From an uncultured Bacteroidota bacterium (GTDB taxonomy: Bacteria; Bacteroidota; Bacteroidia; Chitinophagales; Chitinophagaceae), in contig CAIRSV010000171.1 in assembly GCA_903881265.1 (NCBI GenBank), forward strand, positions 1 through 11,096: a DNA stretch of 11,096 bases, in the 5' to 3' direction. Made by a program: the position numbers and the translations under genes. Position 1 is the first letter of the stretch. Each line of letters opens with the position of its first letter. Positions 1 through 8,645 of this stretch are shown piece by piece. The notes beneath the pieces were generated by a model, which was not told the origin of the DNA, ran no database searches, and was given only the letters and a program-made list of their open reading frames with translations.

Positions 1-709
1 GGCTTTCGGCAAGACTTTTCATCAAACTAAAAACAGGGTTTAACCCAAGCTGATTATAAAAAGGCGAATAACAAAAAAATGAATGACTTATCTTAATCGG
101 ACTATCCACACGGCCTCTCAGTGCAACAAATAATAAGAAGAAGGTACATATGGAATAGATCAGTTTCCTTGGGTTTTTTACTATCAAATCGGGCACGGAA
201 TTCAGTCTTCGTAACGCCAATTTCATAATGAATACATACGAACTTATCAGAAAGACAAATACGCAGGCAAATCCCCAGTACGATTTTTCTTCCGCTATCA
301 TAGAAAAGATCATATCTGTGTTTACAGTCCAGTTGAAGACGACACTCGTCAAACGAGCAGCGGTATAATTAAAATATGGAATATCAATAGAGCAGATTAA
401 AAATCCTAGACTCATTAGACTGAATATCATCATCGAAACGAAGGCATATAGACTCGCCTTAACGCCCAGAAATAATTGCGCAACAAGCAACAACACAGGC
501 AAGGCAAGTATATATCCCATGACGACTGTATCGAACTGAAAACCTTTTAGGAATGACGTCGCGATCATAGTTCGATATTCAGCAATATGTGCTATTCCAG
601 GCCAATGAAACGCAAATAATATCACTCTAAAAAGGAAGAAAAAAAACATACCGCCTACATAATGTAAGAATAGAAATCGTAAATAATAGGGAATCTGCAA
701 TCGGGACAT
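1..709 (-). CDS. LTA synthase/phosphoglycerol transferase family sulfatase, N-terminal membrane part (cut by window edge)
   Basis: The reverse strand is open from an ATG at 709 to the window edge, giving 236 residues with no stop. Several hydrophobic stretches (about residues 16-38, 61-80, 88-109, 145-163, 183-197) suggest a multi-pass inner-membrane segment. Residues 59-76 (FDTVVMGYILALPVLLLV), the D-I-P-Y-F at 109-113 and the ending around FYNQLGLNPVFSL (217-229) resemble the region just before the extracytoplasmic sulfatase-fold domain in Bacteroidota LtaS/MdoB-like proteins. Those enzymes transfer phosphoglycerol or related groups to envelope polymers. The catalytic domain (metal-binding residues and nucleophilic Thr) would lie left of position 1 and is not seen, so the activity is inferred. 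A terminator separates the gene from secDF upstream, so it probably has its own promoter, but I see no good match in the short gap. Family assignment is from pattern memory only. Confidence 0.75.
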   Translation of the reverse strand, partial: MSRLQIPYYLRFLFLHYVGGMFFFFLFRVILFAFHWPGIAHIAEYRTMIATSFLKGFQFDTVVMGYILALPVLLLVAQLFLGVKASLYAFVSMMIFSLMSLGFLICSIDIPYFNYTAARLTSVVFNWTVNTDMIFSMIAEEKSYWGFACVFVFLISSYVFIMKLALRRLNSVPDLIVKNPRKLIYSICTFFLLFVALRGRVDSPIKISHSFFCYSPFYNQLGLNPVFSLMKSLAES

Positions 710-747
710 GTTCGTTTTCGAAAGGCACAAGTTAACGTATATTACAA

Positions 748-776
748 AAAAAGACCCGGCAAAACCGGGTCTTTTT
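748..776 (-). terminator. Rho-independent terminator of secDF
   Basis: A perfect 12-bp stem (748-759 with 765-776, core GACCCGG/CCGGGTC) encloses a 5-base loop. Read on the minus strand it ends in a run of T (776 side paired, 752-746 as the tail). It lies 19 bases after the secDF stop. The A/T runs on both sides would also allow function on the plus strand, but no plus-strand gene leads into it. Confidence 0.9.
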
Positions 777-794
777 AATATAGTACCAATGACA

Positions 795-3700
795 TTAAGC
801 CATTTCTTTCAATTCTTTGATACGTTGTTCTTTATCTTCTTCTTTTGTCAACTTATCTGATTTATCTAAATCTACCAAGATAGGTGCCGCTACGAAGATG
901 GATGAGTAAGTACCTGTAACAACACCAATCATCATCGCGAAGGCGAAACCTCTTGTGACTTCACCACCGAAGATAAACAGAATCAAGAGGGTGATGAATA
1001 CCGTCAATGATGTCATGATAGTACGACTCATTGTATCGTTGATAGCTGAGTTGATAACATCCGTTTTAGACATACCTACTTTCTTACGGAAATACTCTCT
1101 AATCCTGTCAAATACGATTACTGTATCATTCATTGAGAAACCAATTACGGTCAAAATAGCCGCGATAAAGTGTTGATCAATTTCCAATGCAAACGGTACA
1201 ACACGTCGCAAGAAAGAGAATACAGCTATCGTTACCAAAACGTCGTGCAACAAGGCCACGATAGTACCCACAGCATACTGCCATTTTCTGAATCGAATAA
1301 AGATATAAACAGATATCAGCAACAATGACCAAAAGGTTGCCCATAAAGCGCCTTTCTTTAAATCATCTGAGATCGTAGGTAATACCGTTTGAGAACTTTG
1401 AATATAGCTTGATTTAAACTCATCTTCGGTAACGTTAGCATTAATGAAACCACCTTGCTTAAGACCATCATACAATTTACCTTGTACTTCTTGCTCAACA
1501 GTCAAGGCTACATCTTTAATCTTGTAAGACGTGGTGATATTTACTTGATTGGCATTACCAATTGTTTTCACAATAGGATACTCATCGAAATTAGCTTTCA
1601 ACTGCTCTCTCACCGCGGTTGTCGACGCATTTTTATCCAAGCGAATTGTATAGCTTCTTCCTCCAGCAAATTCAACACCATAATCGAATCCATTGAACAA
1701 TGCGGCGATACCCATGATCAACACAAACAACGAAATGATATACGCTTTCTTTCTCCATTCAATAAAATGGAAATGAAATTTCTGGAATAATCCTTCAGAT
1801 AATTTAGTAAAATAGTTGAAGTGCTTACCGCTTTTCATTCTGATATCTGTGATCAATCGAGAAACCAAAATACCACAGAACAATGATAACAGGATACCGA
1901 GAATTTGCGTCGTTGCAAAACCAAGTACAGGCCCTAATCCAAAAATAAACAAGATAACCGCTGTCATCAAAATGGTGATGTGACCATCCAATACAGGAGA
2001 CAATGAACGACGATAGCCATCATTGATCGCATTTTCGTGCGACTTCCCTAATTTCAATTCTTCTTTGATACGCTCGAAGATGATTACATTAGTATCGACA
2101 GCCATACCGATTGTCAGTACCAAACCTGCAATACCAGCTGCGGTCAACGATGCATGCAATGCAGCTAATACGCCTACAGTAAATAATAAGTTTAGAATCA
2201 ACGCAATATTGGCAACCCAACCTGCTGTATTGTAATAAACTAGCATAAGAACAAAAATGACAATAAAGGCAATGATGAAAGACATCAAACCACCATTGAC
2301 AGATTCTTTACCCAAGGTAGGTCCAACCACTTGCTCCTGCACAATTTTCGCAGGTGCAGGCAATTTACCTGTCTTTAATATATTCGAAAGATCTTGTGCT
2401 TCTTCAACTGTGAAACTACCTGTGATGTTAGAACGTCCACCAGCAATACGCTCACTAGGGGCAGGCGCTGAATAAACGATACCATCTAACACGATGGCTA
2501 TTGGTTTACCTACATTATCGCCGGTCAACATTTCCCAAGCTCTAGCACCGATACCATTCATAGTCATTTGCACATCAGGTTGACCTGTGAATTGATCATA
2601 ATCCTGACGGGTATCTACGATATTTTCACCACCAAGTCGTGGCTCATCGCTTCCTGCTCTTTTCTTAATAGCATATAAGATTGCTAATTTTTCTTTTGCC
2701 TTTTCGTTTGTTTCCTTGTCAGCTATTCCATAATAGAATTTCAAATCTTTCGGAAAGATATTTTTAACCACATCTAACGCAAAATATCGGTTTAATTGAG
2801 CCGTGTCTTTAGCGCGCACATAAGAGACTCTAGCCTCGTTAATCACTTCGCCAGTCTTTGGATTGGTTCTTGCTTCAAAACCACCTAACAAGAAAAATCG
2901 CAATGGATTTTCTTTACGGGCTTTCGCTTCTTTTTGCTCATCCGTCATACCTGCAGTAGATGTGTCAGATTTCTTTGAAGAATCTTTTCCCATGATTGAA
3001 CTCAATGAAGTCGTATCTCCGGCAGTCTTTGCTGTTGCTGTTGCTTTTGTTGTATCGCTTGATATGGCTTTTGATGTATCTAACGCAGTCTCGCTTTTGC
3101 TCATACCTGCTAAATAATTTTTCAGGGCAACATCCGCATCAATGATATTTTGTGAAATAATATGGATAGAATACGTTTCCCAAAATTCTAATTTAGCGGT
3201 CGCTTGAAGATATTTTCTAACTCTTTCTGGATTATTAACCCCTGCTAACTCAACACTTATGATACCACGATTTTCATCAAGGTTCACATTTGGCTGTGCC
3301 ACACCAAACTTATCAATACGTGTTAAGAGTACATTGTACGTACGTTTAATCGCATCTTTTGATTCAGCCATCATCACTCGGATAACATCATCATTCGATG
3401 AATTGAAATCGATATTTTTTACGCCTGATTTCGCAAACAAAGTTGATAAACGTCCAGAAGGATTTTTCGCAGTGTAGGCATCAGCGAAAAGTGTAATGAA
3501 ATTAGCCTGACTATTTGCTTTCATGCGATTTGCCTCAGCAATAGCCGCATTTAAGGCTGGATCTTTGGGATTATTACTCATGCTGCGCACAAGATCATCC
3601 AAACTAACCTCCAACACAACGTTCATACCTCCTTGCAAATCAAGACCAAGATTTAATTCCTGCTCTTTCGCTTCTTGGTACGTATATTTTGTAAATCCTA

Positions 3701-3932
3701 AATTATAGACATTGGTCGAAGCCAAACTATCTAATATAGGCCTAACCTTATCTTTCACTGCAAAATTAAGATCCTCTCCTGTCATGGAAGGGTTCTCTTT
3801 TTGAATGAGTGCGCGAGCCTTCGCCTCTTGTTTCTTTTCGAAATTCCTTACAACGAATGTAAATGATAACTGAAATAAAGAAATCAGTATTAGCGCTATT
3901 GTAAATAGCCTTATCAAACCTTTTAACTGCAT
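795..3932 (-). CDS. secDF: Protein translocase subunit SecDF (fused SecD-SecF)
   Basis: This RND-family membrane protein uses the proton gradient to help pull proteins out of the SecYEG channel on the periplasmic side. The 1045 residues cover both halves. The SecD half has an N-terminal membrane segment (about 7-28), the GLDLQGG motif (96-102), the P1 head region, and a membrane block from about 549 containing GMAVDTNVIIFERIKEE (609-625). The SecF half starts with a membrane segment at about 730-747, has YGVEFAGG (751-758), and ends with a membrane block containing GFSMNDTVIVFDRIRE (931-946). The Asp residues in these two motifs (613, 936) match the proton-relay positions of the family. Bacteroidota commonly carry this fused form. 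Residues 276-340 are an unusual Ser/Thr/Lys/Asp-rich low-complexity insert inside the periplasmic part. The ATG at 3932 precedes a proper N-terminal anchor, and a promoter-like element lies about 40 bases upstream. Confidence 0.97.
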   Translation of the reverse strand: MQLKGLIRLFTIALILISLFQLSFTFVVRNFEKKQEAKARALIQKENPSMTGEDLNFAVKDKVRPILDSLASTNVYNLGFTKYTYQEAKEQELNLGLDLQGGMNVVLEVSLDDLVRSMSNNPKDPALNAAIAEANRMKANSQANFITLFADAYTAKNPSGRLSTLFAKSGVKNIDFNSSNDDVIRVMMAESKDAIKRTYNVLLTRIDKFGVAQPNVNLDENRGIISVELAGVNNPERVRKYLQATAKLEFWETYSIHIISQNIIDADVALKNYLAGMSKSETALDTSKAISSDTTKATATAKTAGDTTSLSSIMGKDSSKKSDTSTAGMTDEQKEAKARKENPLRFFLLGGFEARTNPKTGEVINEARVSYVRAKDTAQLNRYFALDVVKNIFPKDLKFYYGIADKETNEKAKEKLAILYAIKKRAGSDEPRLGGENIVDTRQDYDQFTGQPDVQMTMNGIGARAWEMLTGDNVGKPIAIVLDGIVYSAPAPSERIAGGRSNITGSFTVEEAQDLSNILKTGKLPAPAKIVQEQVVGPTLGKESVNGGLMSFIIAFIVIFVLMLVYYNTAGWVANIALILNLLFTVGVLAALHASLTAAGIAGLVLTIGMAVDTNVIIFERIKEELKLGKSHENAINDGYRRSLSPVLDGHITILMTAVILFIFGLGPVLGFATTQILGILLSLFCGILVSRLITDIRMKSGKHFNYFTKLSEGLFQKFHFHFIEWRKKAYIISLFVLIMGIAALFNGFDYGVEFAGGRSYTIRLDKNASTTAVREQLKANFDEYPIVKTIGNANQVNITTSYKIKDVALTVEQEVQGKLYDGLKQGGFINANVTEDEFKSSYIQSSQTVLPTISDDLKKGALWATFWSLLLISVYIFIRFRKWQYAVGTIVALLHDVLVTIAVFSFLRRVVPFALEIDQHFIAAILTVIGFSMNDTVIVFDRIREYFRKKVGMSKTDVINSAINDTMSRTIMTSLTVFITLLILFIFGGEVTRGFAFAMMIGVVTGTYSSIFVAAPILVDLDKSDKLTKEEDKEQRIKELKEMA

Positions 3933-3972
3933 GTCGGTATTACTTATTTATTTAATATAAAACTTGAACGTG

Positions 3973-3980
3973 CGAAGATA
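3973..3980 (-). promoter_or_regulatory. Probable -7 promoter element of secDF
   Basis: The minus strand reads TATCTTCG, a 7-of-8 match to the Bacteroidota -7 consensus TAnnTTTG, 40 bases before the secDF ATG. It would give a leader of roughly 30-35 bases. A clear TTTG -33 box is missing (only a T-run with CC sits near that position), so the call is moderate. Confidence 0.5.
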
Positions 3981-4051
3981 CAATTAATTTGGAAAAATGG
4001 TAATCTTTTTAGAACATCATCGATTCTAGGCTGATTTGCAATTAAACATTC

Positions 4052-4077
4052 AAAAAAAAGAGCCGTCCTAAGCGACT
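4052..4077 (-). terminator. Weak possible terminator upstream of secDF
   Basis: On the minus strand AGTCG (4077-4073) can pair with CGGCT (4065-4061) around a 7-base loop, with one G-U pair. After one C comes a run of eight T (4059-4052). The stem is short, so it may be chance. If real, it would end a transcript starting between 4080 and 4510, where no gene is recognised. Confidence 0.3.
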
Positions 4078-4510
4078 TTCTCAACTTGAAAATAAAATTC
4101 CCTGGGTGCGATTCTCTTGATATCAATCTGCGTTCAATCGATGCTAGGTCAAAATTCATCAGACGCCTTGATAATATGAACGCGTGCTCGATTGATTACA
4201 ACAAAAATGCACAAACTGCATTGTGTTACGATATCAACTGATAACCACACGCTGTATAGAAAATTGGAACGAGCTACAAGGCTCTCTAGGGTAAGAAATT
4301 GTAGCAGTGTACGCATAAAAATAATTTCACGTTGCACCATCATCTAGCCTTCATTTTGCCTTACTTCCTACAAGGCAAACAATATCACCTACGGCATCTA
4401 ACAGTACAAGCTACTTGGTTTACATTGTCAAATACATTGGAATGCCACTTAACCTAACACAGGACTATATACCCTTAACTTGCATTGCATATCTGCCATA
4501 TCAGCACATA

Positions 4511-4542
4511 AAAAAAGGGCTATCATTTGATAGCCCTTTTTT
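4511..4542 (-). terminator. Rho-independent terminator of the T9SS cargo gene
   Basis: A perfect 15-bp inverted repeat (4511-4525 with 4528-4542; core GGGCTATCA/TGATAGCCC) is flanked by A and T runs. On the minus strand it follows the stop at 4563 by about 20 bases and ends in a U-run, a textbook intrinsic terminator. Confidence 0.92.
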
Positions 4543-4562
4543 AAAGATGATGTAGGTTAGAA

Positions 4563-5882
4563 TTAATTAACCATTAATTTGTTTGAGTATTTCTTACCAT
4601 CGGCATTTACTGTATAAATGTATAAGCCTTTTGTAAGGTCAGAAATTTTCACATTGAATTTTTGCGCGTCATTTGCATTGACGCTACCTAAATTGATTGT
4701 TTTAACTTGTTGACCAACCGCATTGGTGAATGTTACAGATACGTTCTTCGCAGCTTCAGTTAAGCTAATAGTAAGCTTTGCATTTTCTGTTGCTGGGTTT
4801 GGCGTTACGTTTACAGACATTCCGTTGTCGTTCACATCATTTACACCTATTGCACTGCAAGTAGGGCAAGTCAATTTCCAAACCATATCGTGAATTTCAG
4901 TACCATAACCAACTGTCCAAGCTAAAGTAGGGATATAATCACCGCCCCAATTTGTTGAATCTTTGTACACAGTGGCTGACATATTACGATCTGTAGGATA
5001 GAAAGGCATAAAGGTAGCATCGCCATTTGGCTCATACGAATAGAATAACAAACGATTTTTATTGCCTATTGTATCACCAGCAGTAAAGGTATAACCTGGC
5101 TTGAATGTATACGAAACAGATACTCTTTCACCAGCAGGTACAGCCATATTAATGGCAAAGCCAAGATATTTTGTACCATATGAATTTGGCGCTGTATATG
5201 TGCTTGAATCAGCGTTTGTCAACGGATACTTAATTGTAATGGCTGCAGGTGCACCTGATGCATTTGTTTGGTAAGCACCTGAGTTAAAGTTCGTTGCATT
5301 GTACGACTGTAATAAAAATCTAGTTGTATCAACACCGAAATCAGCAGCTTGACCAGCGAAATAATATTCAGGAAGATTAGCTCCACCACTGTGTACAACT
5401 GAAACAATCACAGTATCAACAGCAGATGTAGCCTTGATATATGATGATTGGATAAAGATAGAATCCAATGTGTACGCATTTGTTTTACCAATATAAATAC
5501 CATCGGTAGGTGTATTATCTCTAATCACATCAGCCCATGGTTCTAACACTTGACCAATTGTCTTCCAATTTATTCCAAACGCTGTACTTGGTGCGCCATA
5601 ACGCATGTTTGAATCTGGAAACATATAATTAAGAAACCCAGTAGCATCAAGCGCTGTAGGCGAAATACCTTCCTGAGCTGCCACATAATCAACATAACTT
5701 AAGAACGTACTACCGCCTCTCGTTTTCTTACCAGCTGATTTAAATTTATCCTTATTTAAAGGACCATCTACAACGGCATTATCCATTCTCATCGGAGCAC
5801 TCATAACCGGTTGTTTTTGCTGTGCATTCACTGAAGTAAAGGCTGTAAGGCCAAAACAAATACTAAGTAAAATCTTTTTCAT
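4563..5882 (-). CDS. Secreted protein with type IX secretion (Por) C-terminal sorting domain, function unknown
   Basis: The 439-residue product starts with a clear Sec signal peptide (MKKILLSICFGLTAFTSVNA, probable cut after residue 20). It ends with a T9SS type A sorting domain at about 355-439: a PNP motif (361-363), VTFTNAVGQQV (383-393), a DLTKGLYIYTV segment (415-425) and a terminal basic-then-hydrophobic KYSNKLMVN. The protein should cross the inner membrane by Sec, then leave by the PorLM/SOV-type apparatus, and be released or anchored at the surface as the sorting domain is removed. The middle (about 60-335) is rich in Ser, Thr, Tyr, Gly and Asn and suggests beta-structure; I recognise no catalytic family. 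A CPTC pair (339-342) sits just before the linker and could form a disulfide or bind metal. It has its own promoter and terminator, so it is probably monocistronic. Confidence 0.88.
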   Translation of the reverse strand: MKKILLSICFGLTAFTSVNAQQKQPVMSAPMRMDNAVVDGPLNKDKFKSAGKKTRGGSTFLSYVDYVAAQEGISPTALDATGFLNYMFPDSNMRYGAPSTAFGINWKTIGQVLEPWADVIRDNTPTDGIYIGKTNAYTLDSIFIQSSYIKATSAVDTVIVSVVHSGGANLPEYYFAGQAADFGVDTTRFLLQSYNATNFNSGAYQTNASGAPAAITIKYPLTNADSSTYTAPNSYGTKYLGFAINMAVPAGERVSVSYTFKPGYTFTAGDTIGNKNRLLFYSYEPNGDATFMPFYPTDRNMSATVYKDSTNWGGDYIPTLAWTVGYGTEIHDMVWKLTCPTCSAIGVNDVNDNGMSVNVTPNPATENAKLTISLTEAAKNVSVTFTNAVGQQVKTINLGSVNANDAQKFNVKISDLTKGLYIYTVNADGKKYSNKLMVN

Positions 5883-5910
5883 TTTTATTATTTTTTAAAA
5901 TTTATGAGGG

Positions 5911-5941
5911 TAAAAGTAGGCATTAATTAATTATGAACAAA
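5911..5941 (-). promoter_or_regulatory. Promoter of the T9SS cargo gene
   Basis: The minus strand has TTTG (5941-5938), a 19-base spacer, then TACTTTTA (5918-5911), which fits the Bacteroidota -33 TTTG and -7 TAnnTTTG form with one mismatch. The start codon is 29 bases downstream, after an A/T-only stretch typical of translation starts in this phylum. Confidence 0.65.
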
Positions 5942-5966
5942 AAATTATTTTACGTCTTACAGGGTT

Positions 5967-5974
5967 TACTTTTG
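5967..5974 (+). promoter_or_regulatory. Probable -7 promoter element of the proline dehydrogenase gene
   Basis: TACTTTTG is an exact match to the Bacteroidota -7 consensus TAnnTTTG and ends 22 bases before the ATG at 5997, implying a leader of about 15 bases. No clear TTTG stands 19-21 bases upstream (the region reads TTATTTTA). It lies back-to-back with the promoter of the divergent secreted-protein gene. Confidence 0.6.
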
Positions 5975-5996
5975 TCAAATATTTTAATCCAGAAAG

Positions 5997-7169
5997 ATGC
6001 TACTTAACTTCAATGACACAGAAATAGCCTTCAGTTCAAAGACAACTAGTGAACTCGCTAAAGCCAGGTTCTTATTTGCATCCATGGCAAAACCATGGCT
6101 AACAAGAGTAGGCATCCAACTAACTCAATTTGCATTCAAGACCAAATTGCCTATTCACGATTTGATTAAAGGCACCCTATATAAACAATTTTGCGGAGGC
6201 GAAACCTTACCTGAGGCAGACCTAACATCCTTTGAATTAGCGAAGTATGGCGTGCATGTTATTATGGACTATGGCGTAGAAGGCAAGTCAAATGAAGAGG
6301 AGTTTGAAAAAACAACCGATACCTTCTTAGAGACCATCAAGTACTGTGGCGATAAACAATACATTCCGTTTATAAGTCTTAAAACAACAGGCTTTGCGCG
6401 ATTTGAACTTCTTGAAAAATTACACGCAAAGGCCCCACTCTCTCAAGAAGAACAAGCAGAGGCTGATCGCGTTTATATGCGCATTGATACAATTTGTCAG
6501 GCTGCTTCGGATCATGGGAAAATGATCTTAATCGATGCAGAAGAAAGTTGGATACAACAACCTGTCGATGATATCACTGACAAGATGATGGAAAAATACA
6601 ACAGCACCAACGTGGTTGTCTACAATACATTTCAATTATATCGTCATGACAGACTCGATTTCCTTAAAAAATCATACGAAAGAGCCTCTGCAGGCAACTA
6701 TCTCCTCGGTGCCAAGTTGGTCAGAGGCGCCTATATGGAAAAAGAACGATTACGTGCTGCTGAAATGAACTATCAAGATCCGATACAACCCAACAAGGAA
6801 GCTACAGATAAGGATTACGATTCGGCTATTGAATTCTGCCTTCATCATCTTGATCGTATCTGCTTATTTGTTGGCACACATAATGAACATAGTTGTATGA
6901 TAGCAACGAGATTGATGCAAGAGAAATCGATTTCAACGACAGCCGAGCATATCTTTTTTTCACAGCTCTTTGGCATGAGTGATAATATCTCATTTAACCT
7001 AGCAAAAAAAGGATATCATGTGTCAAAATATCTGCCCTATGGCCCTGTTGAAGATGTCATTCCATATCTAATGCGCAGGGCACAAGAAAATACGTCAGTC
7101 GCTGGCCAAACTAGTAGAGAACTTGTTTTAATCAACAAGGAATTAGAGAGGCGGAAGGCTTTACATTAA
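5997..7169 (+). CDS. Proline dehydrogenase (monofunctional, FAD-dependent)
   Basis: This enzyme oxidises L-proline to 1-pyrroline-5-carboxylate, passing electrons by FAD to the membrane quinone pool: the first step of proline catabolism. The 390 residues cover one PRODH TIM-barrel domain. Landmarks are DAEES (180-184), GAKLVRGAYM (238-247, with the flavin-region Lys and Arg), THNE (294-297), YLPYGP (345-350) and RRAQEN (360-365), whose Arg pair matches the substrate-carboxylate-binding arginines of PutA. There is no aldehyde dehydrogenase domain, so the second step (P5C dehydrogenase) must be encoded elsewhere. An N-terminal extension of about 80 residues precedes the barrel, as in Bacteroidota homologues. 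The ATG at 5997 follows a good promoter element closely. mnmE starts 93 bases downstream on the same strand with no strong terminator between, so read-through is possible. Confidence 0.93.
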   Translation: MLLNFNDTEIAFSSKTTSELAKARFLFASMAKPWLTRVGIQLTQFAFKTKLPIHDLIKGTLYKQFCGGETLPEADLTSFELAKYGVHVIMDYGVEGKSNEEEFEKTTDTFLETIKYCGDKQYIPFISLKTTGFARFELLEKLHAKAPLSQEEQAEADRVYMRIDTICQAASDHGKMILIDAEESWIQQPVDDITDKMMEKYNSTNVVVYNTFQLYRHDRLDFLKKSYERASAGNYLLGAKLVRGAYMEKERLRAAEMNYQDPIQPNKEATDKDYDSAIEFCLHHLDRICLFVGTHNEHSCMIATRLMQEKSISTTAEHIFFSQLFGMSDNISFNLAKKGYHVSKYLPYGPVEDVIPYLMRRAQENTSVAGQTSRELVLINKELERRKALH

Positions 7170-7262
7170 ACACACGAATTCAAACGGTATAAACTCTTAC
7201 ATCCTACACGCTTCATTATATGCTAGTGCGCGTGTTATCACGGAATCCACTAATTTCGACAT

Positions 7263-8645
7263 ATGATTTTATCAGACACCATCATTGCCCTTGCTACGCC
7301 ACAAGGTACTAGCGGCATCGCAATTATTAGAATGAGCGGTGCGAAGGCATTTGATATCACTGATATTTTTTTCGCAGGTAAAAAAATTAATGCGCAAAAA
7401 ACACACACGAGCCATTTTGGTAAAATCATGGATGGCAATCGAATGATTGACGAAGTGCTTATTTCAATTTTCCGAAATCCACACTCCTACAATGGAGAAG
7501 ATACTGTCGAAATTGGCTGTCACGGATCGCCTTTCATCATCGAATGCATCATCAACTTGGCTGTCAAAAACGGGGCACGAATTGCCCACCCTGGTGAGTT
7601 TACCAAGCGAGCCTTTATGAATGGTAAATTAGATTTAAGTCAAGCTGAAGCCGTAGCCGACATCATCGCAAGTGAAAACGAAAGTCAACACAACATTGCC
7701 ATACAACAAATGCGTGGCGGCTATTCAGAAAAGATTAAAGAATTGCGGCAGGAACTGATTGATTTCGCAGCCTTGATGGAACTTGAATTAGATTTCAGTG
7801 AAGAAGATGTCGAATTTGCGGACAGGACAAAATTTCTTGCCTTGATAGACACTTCGTTAGTGGTCATACACAATCTAATCAATTCATTTCGATTGGGGAA
7901 TGTCATAAAAAAAGGAATCCCTGTAGCGATTGTTGGCAAACCGAATGTTGGCAAGTCGACCTTGTTAAACCGATTGCTGAATGAAGAAAAGGCTATCGTC
8001 AGTGAAATTGCAGGCACCACGCGAGATTTTATCGAAGACACAATGCAACTAAATGGCATCACCTTTCGATTTATCGACACGGCCGGCATCCGAGAAACAA
8101 TGGATATGTTGGAAGCAAAAGGCATCGAACGTTCCTATCAGAAAATCAAGGAAGCGGAGATTGTTCTCTATTTGGTTGATATTACAGAATCGGTGAATGA
8201 CATTGTATCTAATTTTCAATCCATGAGCTTCCGACCAGAACAGAAGGTGCTTATTCTCTTAAACAAAGCTGATGAGCTTAGCAATTTGAGCCATCCGTTG
8301 GAAATTGAAAAAGCAGTAGCCACATTAACGAATAAAACCACCTTAGAATGTTCGGCCAAACAAGGACGGAACATCGACAAGCTGCTTCAACATTTACAAG
8401 AAACCACCAGTAGTCAATATGCCGCATTTGACATTATCGTATCGAATGCCCGTCATATGGAAGCGTTTCAGCAAGCATACCAAAGTCTGCAACTTGTAAG
8501 AAGAGGATTAGAAGAAAAAATAAGCGGTGATTTTATTTCGATTGACATTCGGTCTGCCTTACAATCTCTTTCTTCCATCACTGGCCAAATCAGCAATGAA
8601 GACATTTTAAGCGCTGTCTTTTCTAGATTTTGTATCGGAAAGTAA
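7263..8645 (+). CDS. mnmE: tRNA uridine-5-carboxymethylaminomethyl(34) synthesis GTPase MnmE
   Basis: MnmE works with MnmG to install the carboxymethylaminomethyl group on U34 in the wobble position of several tRNAs, using a formyl-folate donor and GTP hydrolysis. The 460-residue length is normal. The N-terminal folate-binding/dimer domain starts with TIIALATPQGTSGIAIIRMSG (its first 15-20 residues) and contains GEFTKRAFMNGKLDLSQAEA (111-130). The inserted G domain shows GKPNVGKS (225-232), GTTRD (251-255), DTAG (272-275), NKAD (334-337) and SAK (364-366). The C-terminus ends FCIGK with the conserved Cys at 457. All key elements are present. The ATG at 7263 sets the expected N-terminus. The exact 3' end (coding FCIGK and stop) coincides with the region used as an attachment site by SGI1-type islands in enterobacteria, and accessory genes follow. 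Confidence 0.98.
   Translation: MILSDTIIALATPQGTSGIAIIRMSGAKAFDITDIFFAGKKINAQKTHTSHFGKIMDGNRMIDEVLISIFRNPHSYNGEDTVEIGCHGSPFIIECIINLAVKNGARIAHPGEFTKRAFMNGKLDLSQAEAVADIIASENESQHNIAIQQMRGGYSEKIKELRQELIDFAALMELELDFSEEDVEFADRTKFLALIDTSLVVIHNLINSFRLGNVIKKGIPVAIVGKPNVGKSTLLNRLLNEEKAIVSEIAGTTRDFIEDTMQLNGITFRFIDTAGIRETMDMLEAKGIERSYQKIKEAEIVLYLVDITESVNDIVSNFQSMSFRPEQKVLILLNKADELSNLSHPLEIEKAVATLTNKTTLECSAKQGRNIDKLLQHLQETTSSQYAAFDIIVSNARHMEAFQQAYQSLQLVRRGLEEKISGDFISIDIRSALQSLSSITGQISNEDILSAVFSRFCIGK
8628..8645 (+). other. Possible island attachment site at mnmE 3' end (left copy)
   Basis: The last 18 bases of mnmE read TTTTGTATCGGAAAGTAA. The equivalent site in the enterobacterial trmE/thdF gene is the integration target of SGI1. 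A same-orientation partner at 10742-10759 matches 14 of 18 bases, keeping TGTAT, GG and AAGTAA. The gene end is conserved by coding, so this copy alone proves nothing. The accessory genes directly downstream make attachment-site use plausible. Confidence 0.3.

Larger units (their letters stand above)
3933..4510. other. Long intergenic region without a convincing gene
   Basis: Apart from the secDF promoter, this stretch holds no gene I can support. Two short minus-strand open frames (3944-4159, 4149-4343) overlap each other and have no recognisable domain or start signal. I looked for tRNA-like arms and T-loop motifs on both strands and found none convincing. Minor structures are a 6-bp hairpin (AATGCA/TGCATT, 4206-4222) and a weak terminator-like hairpin at 4052-4077. 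It may hold an unrecognised small RNA or a decayed gene. Confidence 0.6.

Noticed and set aside
3944..4343. Two overlapping minus-strand open frames (71 and 64 codons) as small genes
   Set aside because: No recognisable domain, no promoter or start signal, mutual overlap in different frames and unlikely composition; more likely chance frames in an empty region.
7206..7235. Inverted repeat ACACGC/GCGTGT between proline dehydrogenase and mnmE as a terminator
   Set aside because: The stem is 6 bp with an 18-base loop and there is no T-run after it.
7251..7258. TAATTTCG as the mnmE promoter -7 element
   Set aside because: It ends only four bases before the ATG, so transcription would begin at or inside the start codon, and no -33 element is visible.
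7721..8125. 134-codon minus-strand open frame within mnmE
   Set aside because: It is fully antisense to the conserved G domain of MnmE; its Ser-rich, patternless translation is what the opposite strand of that gene gives.
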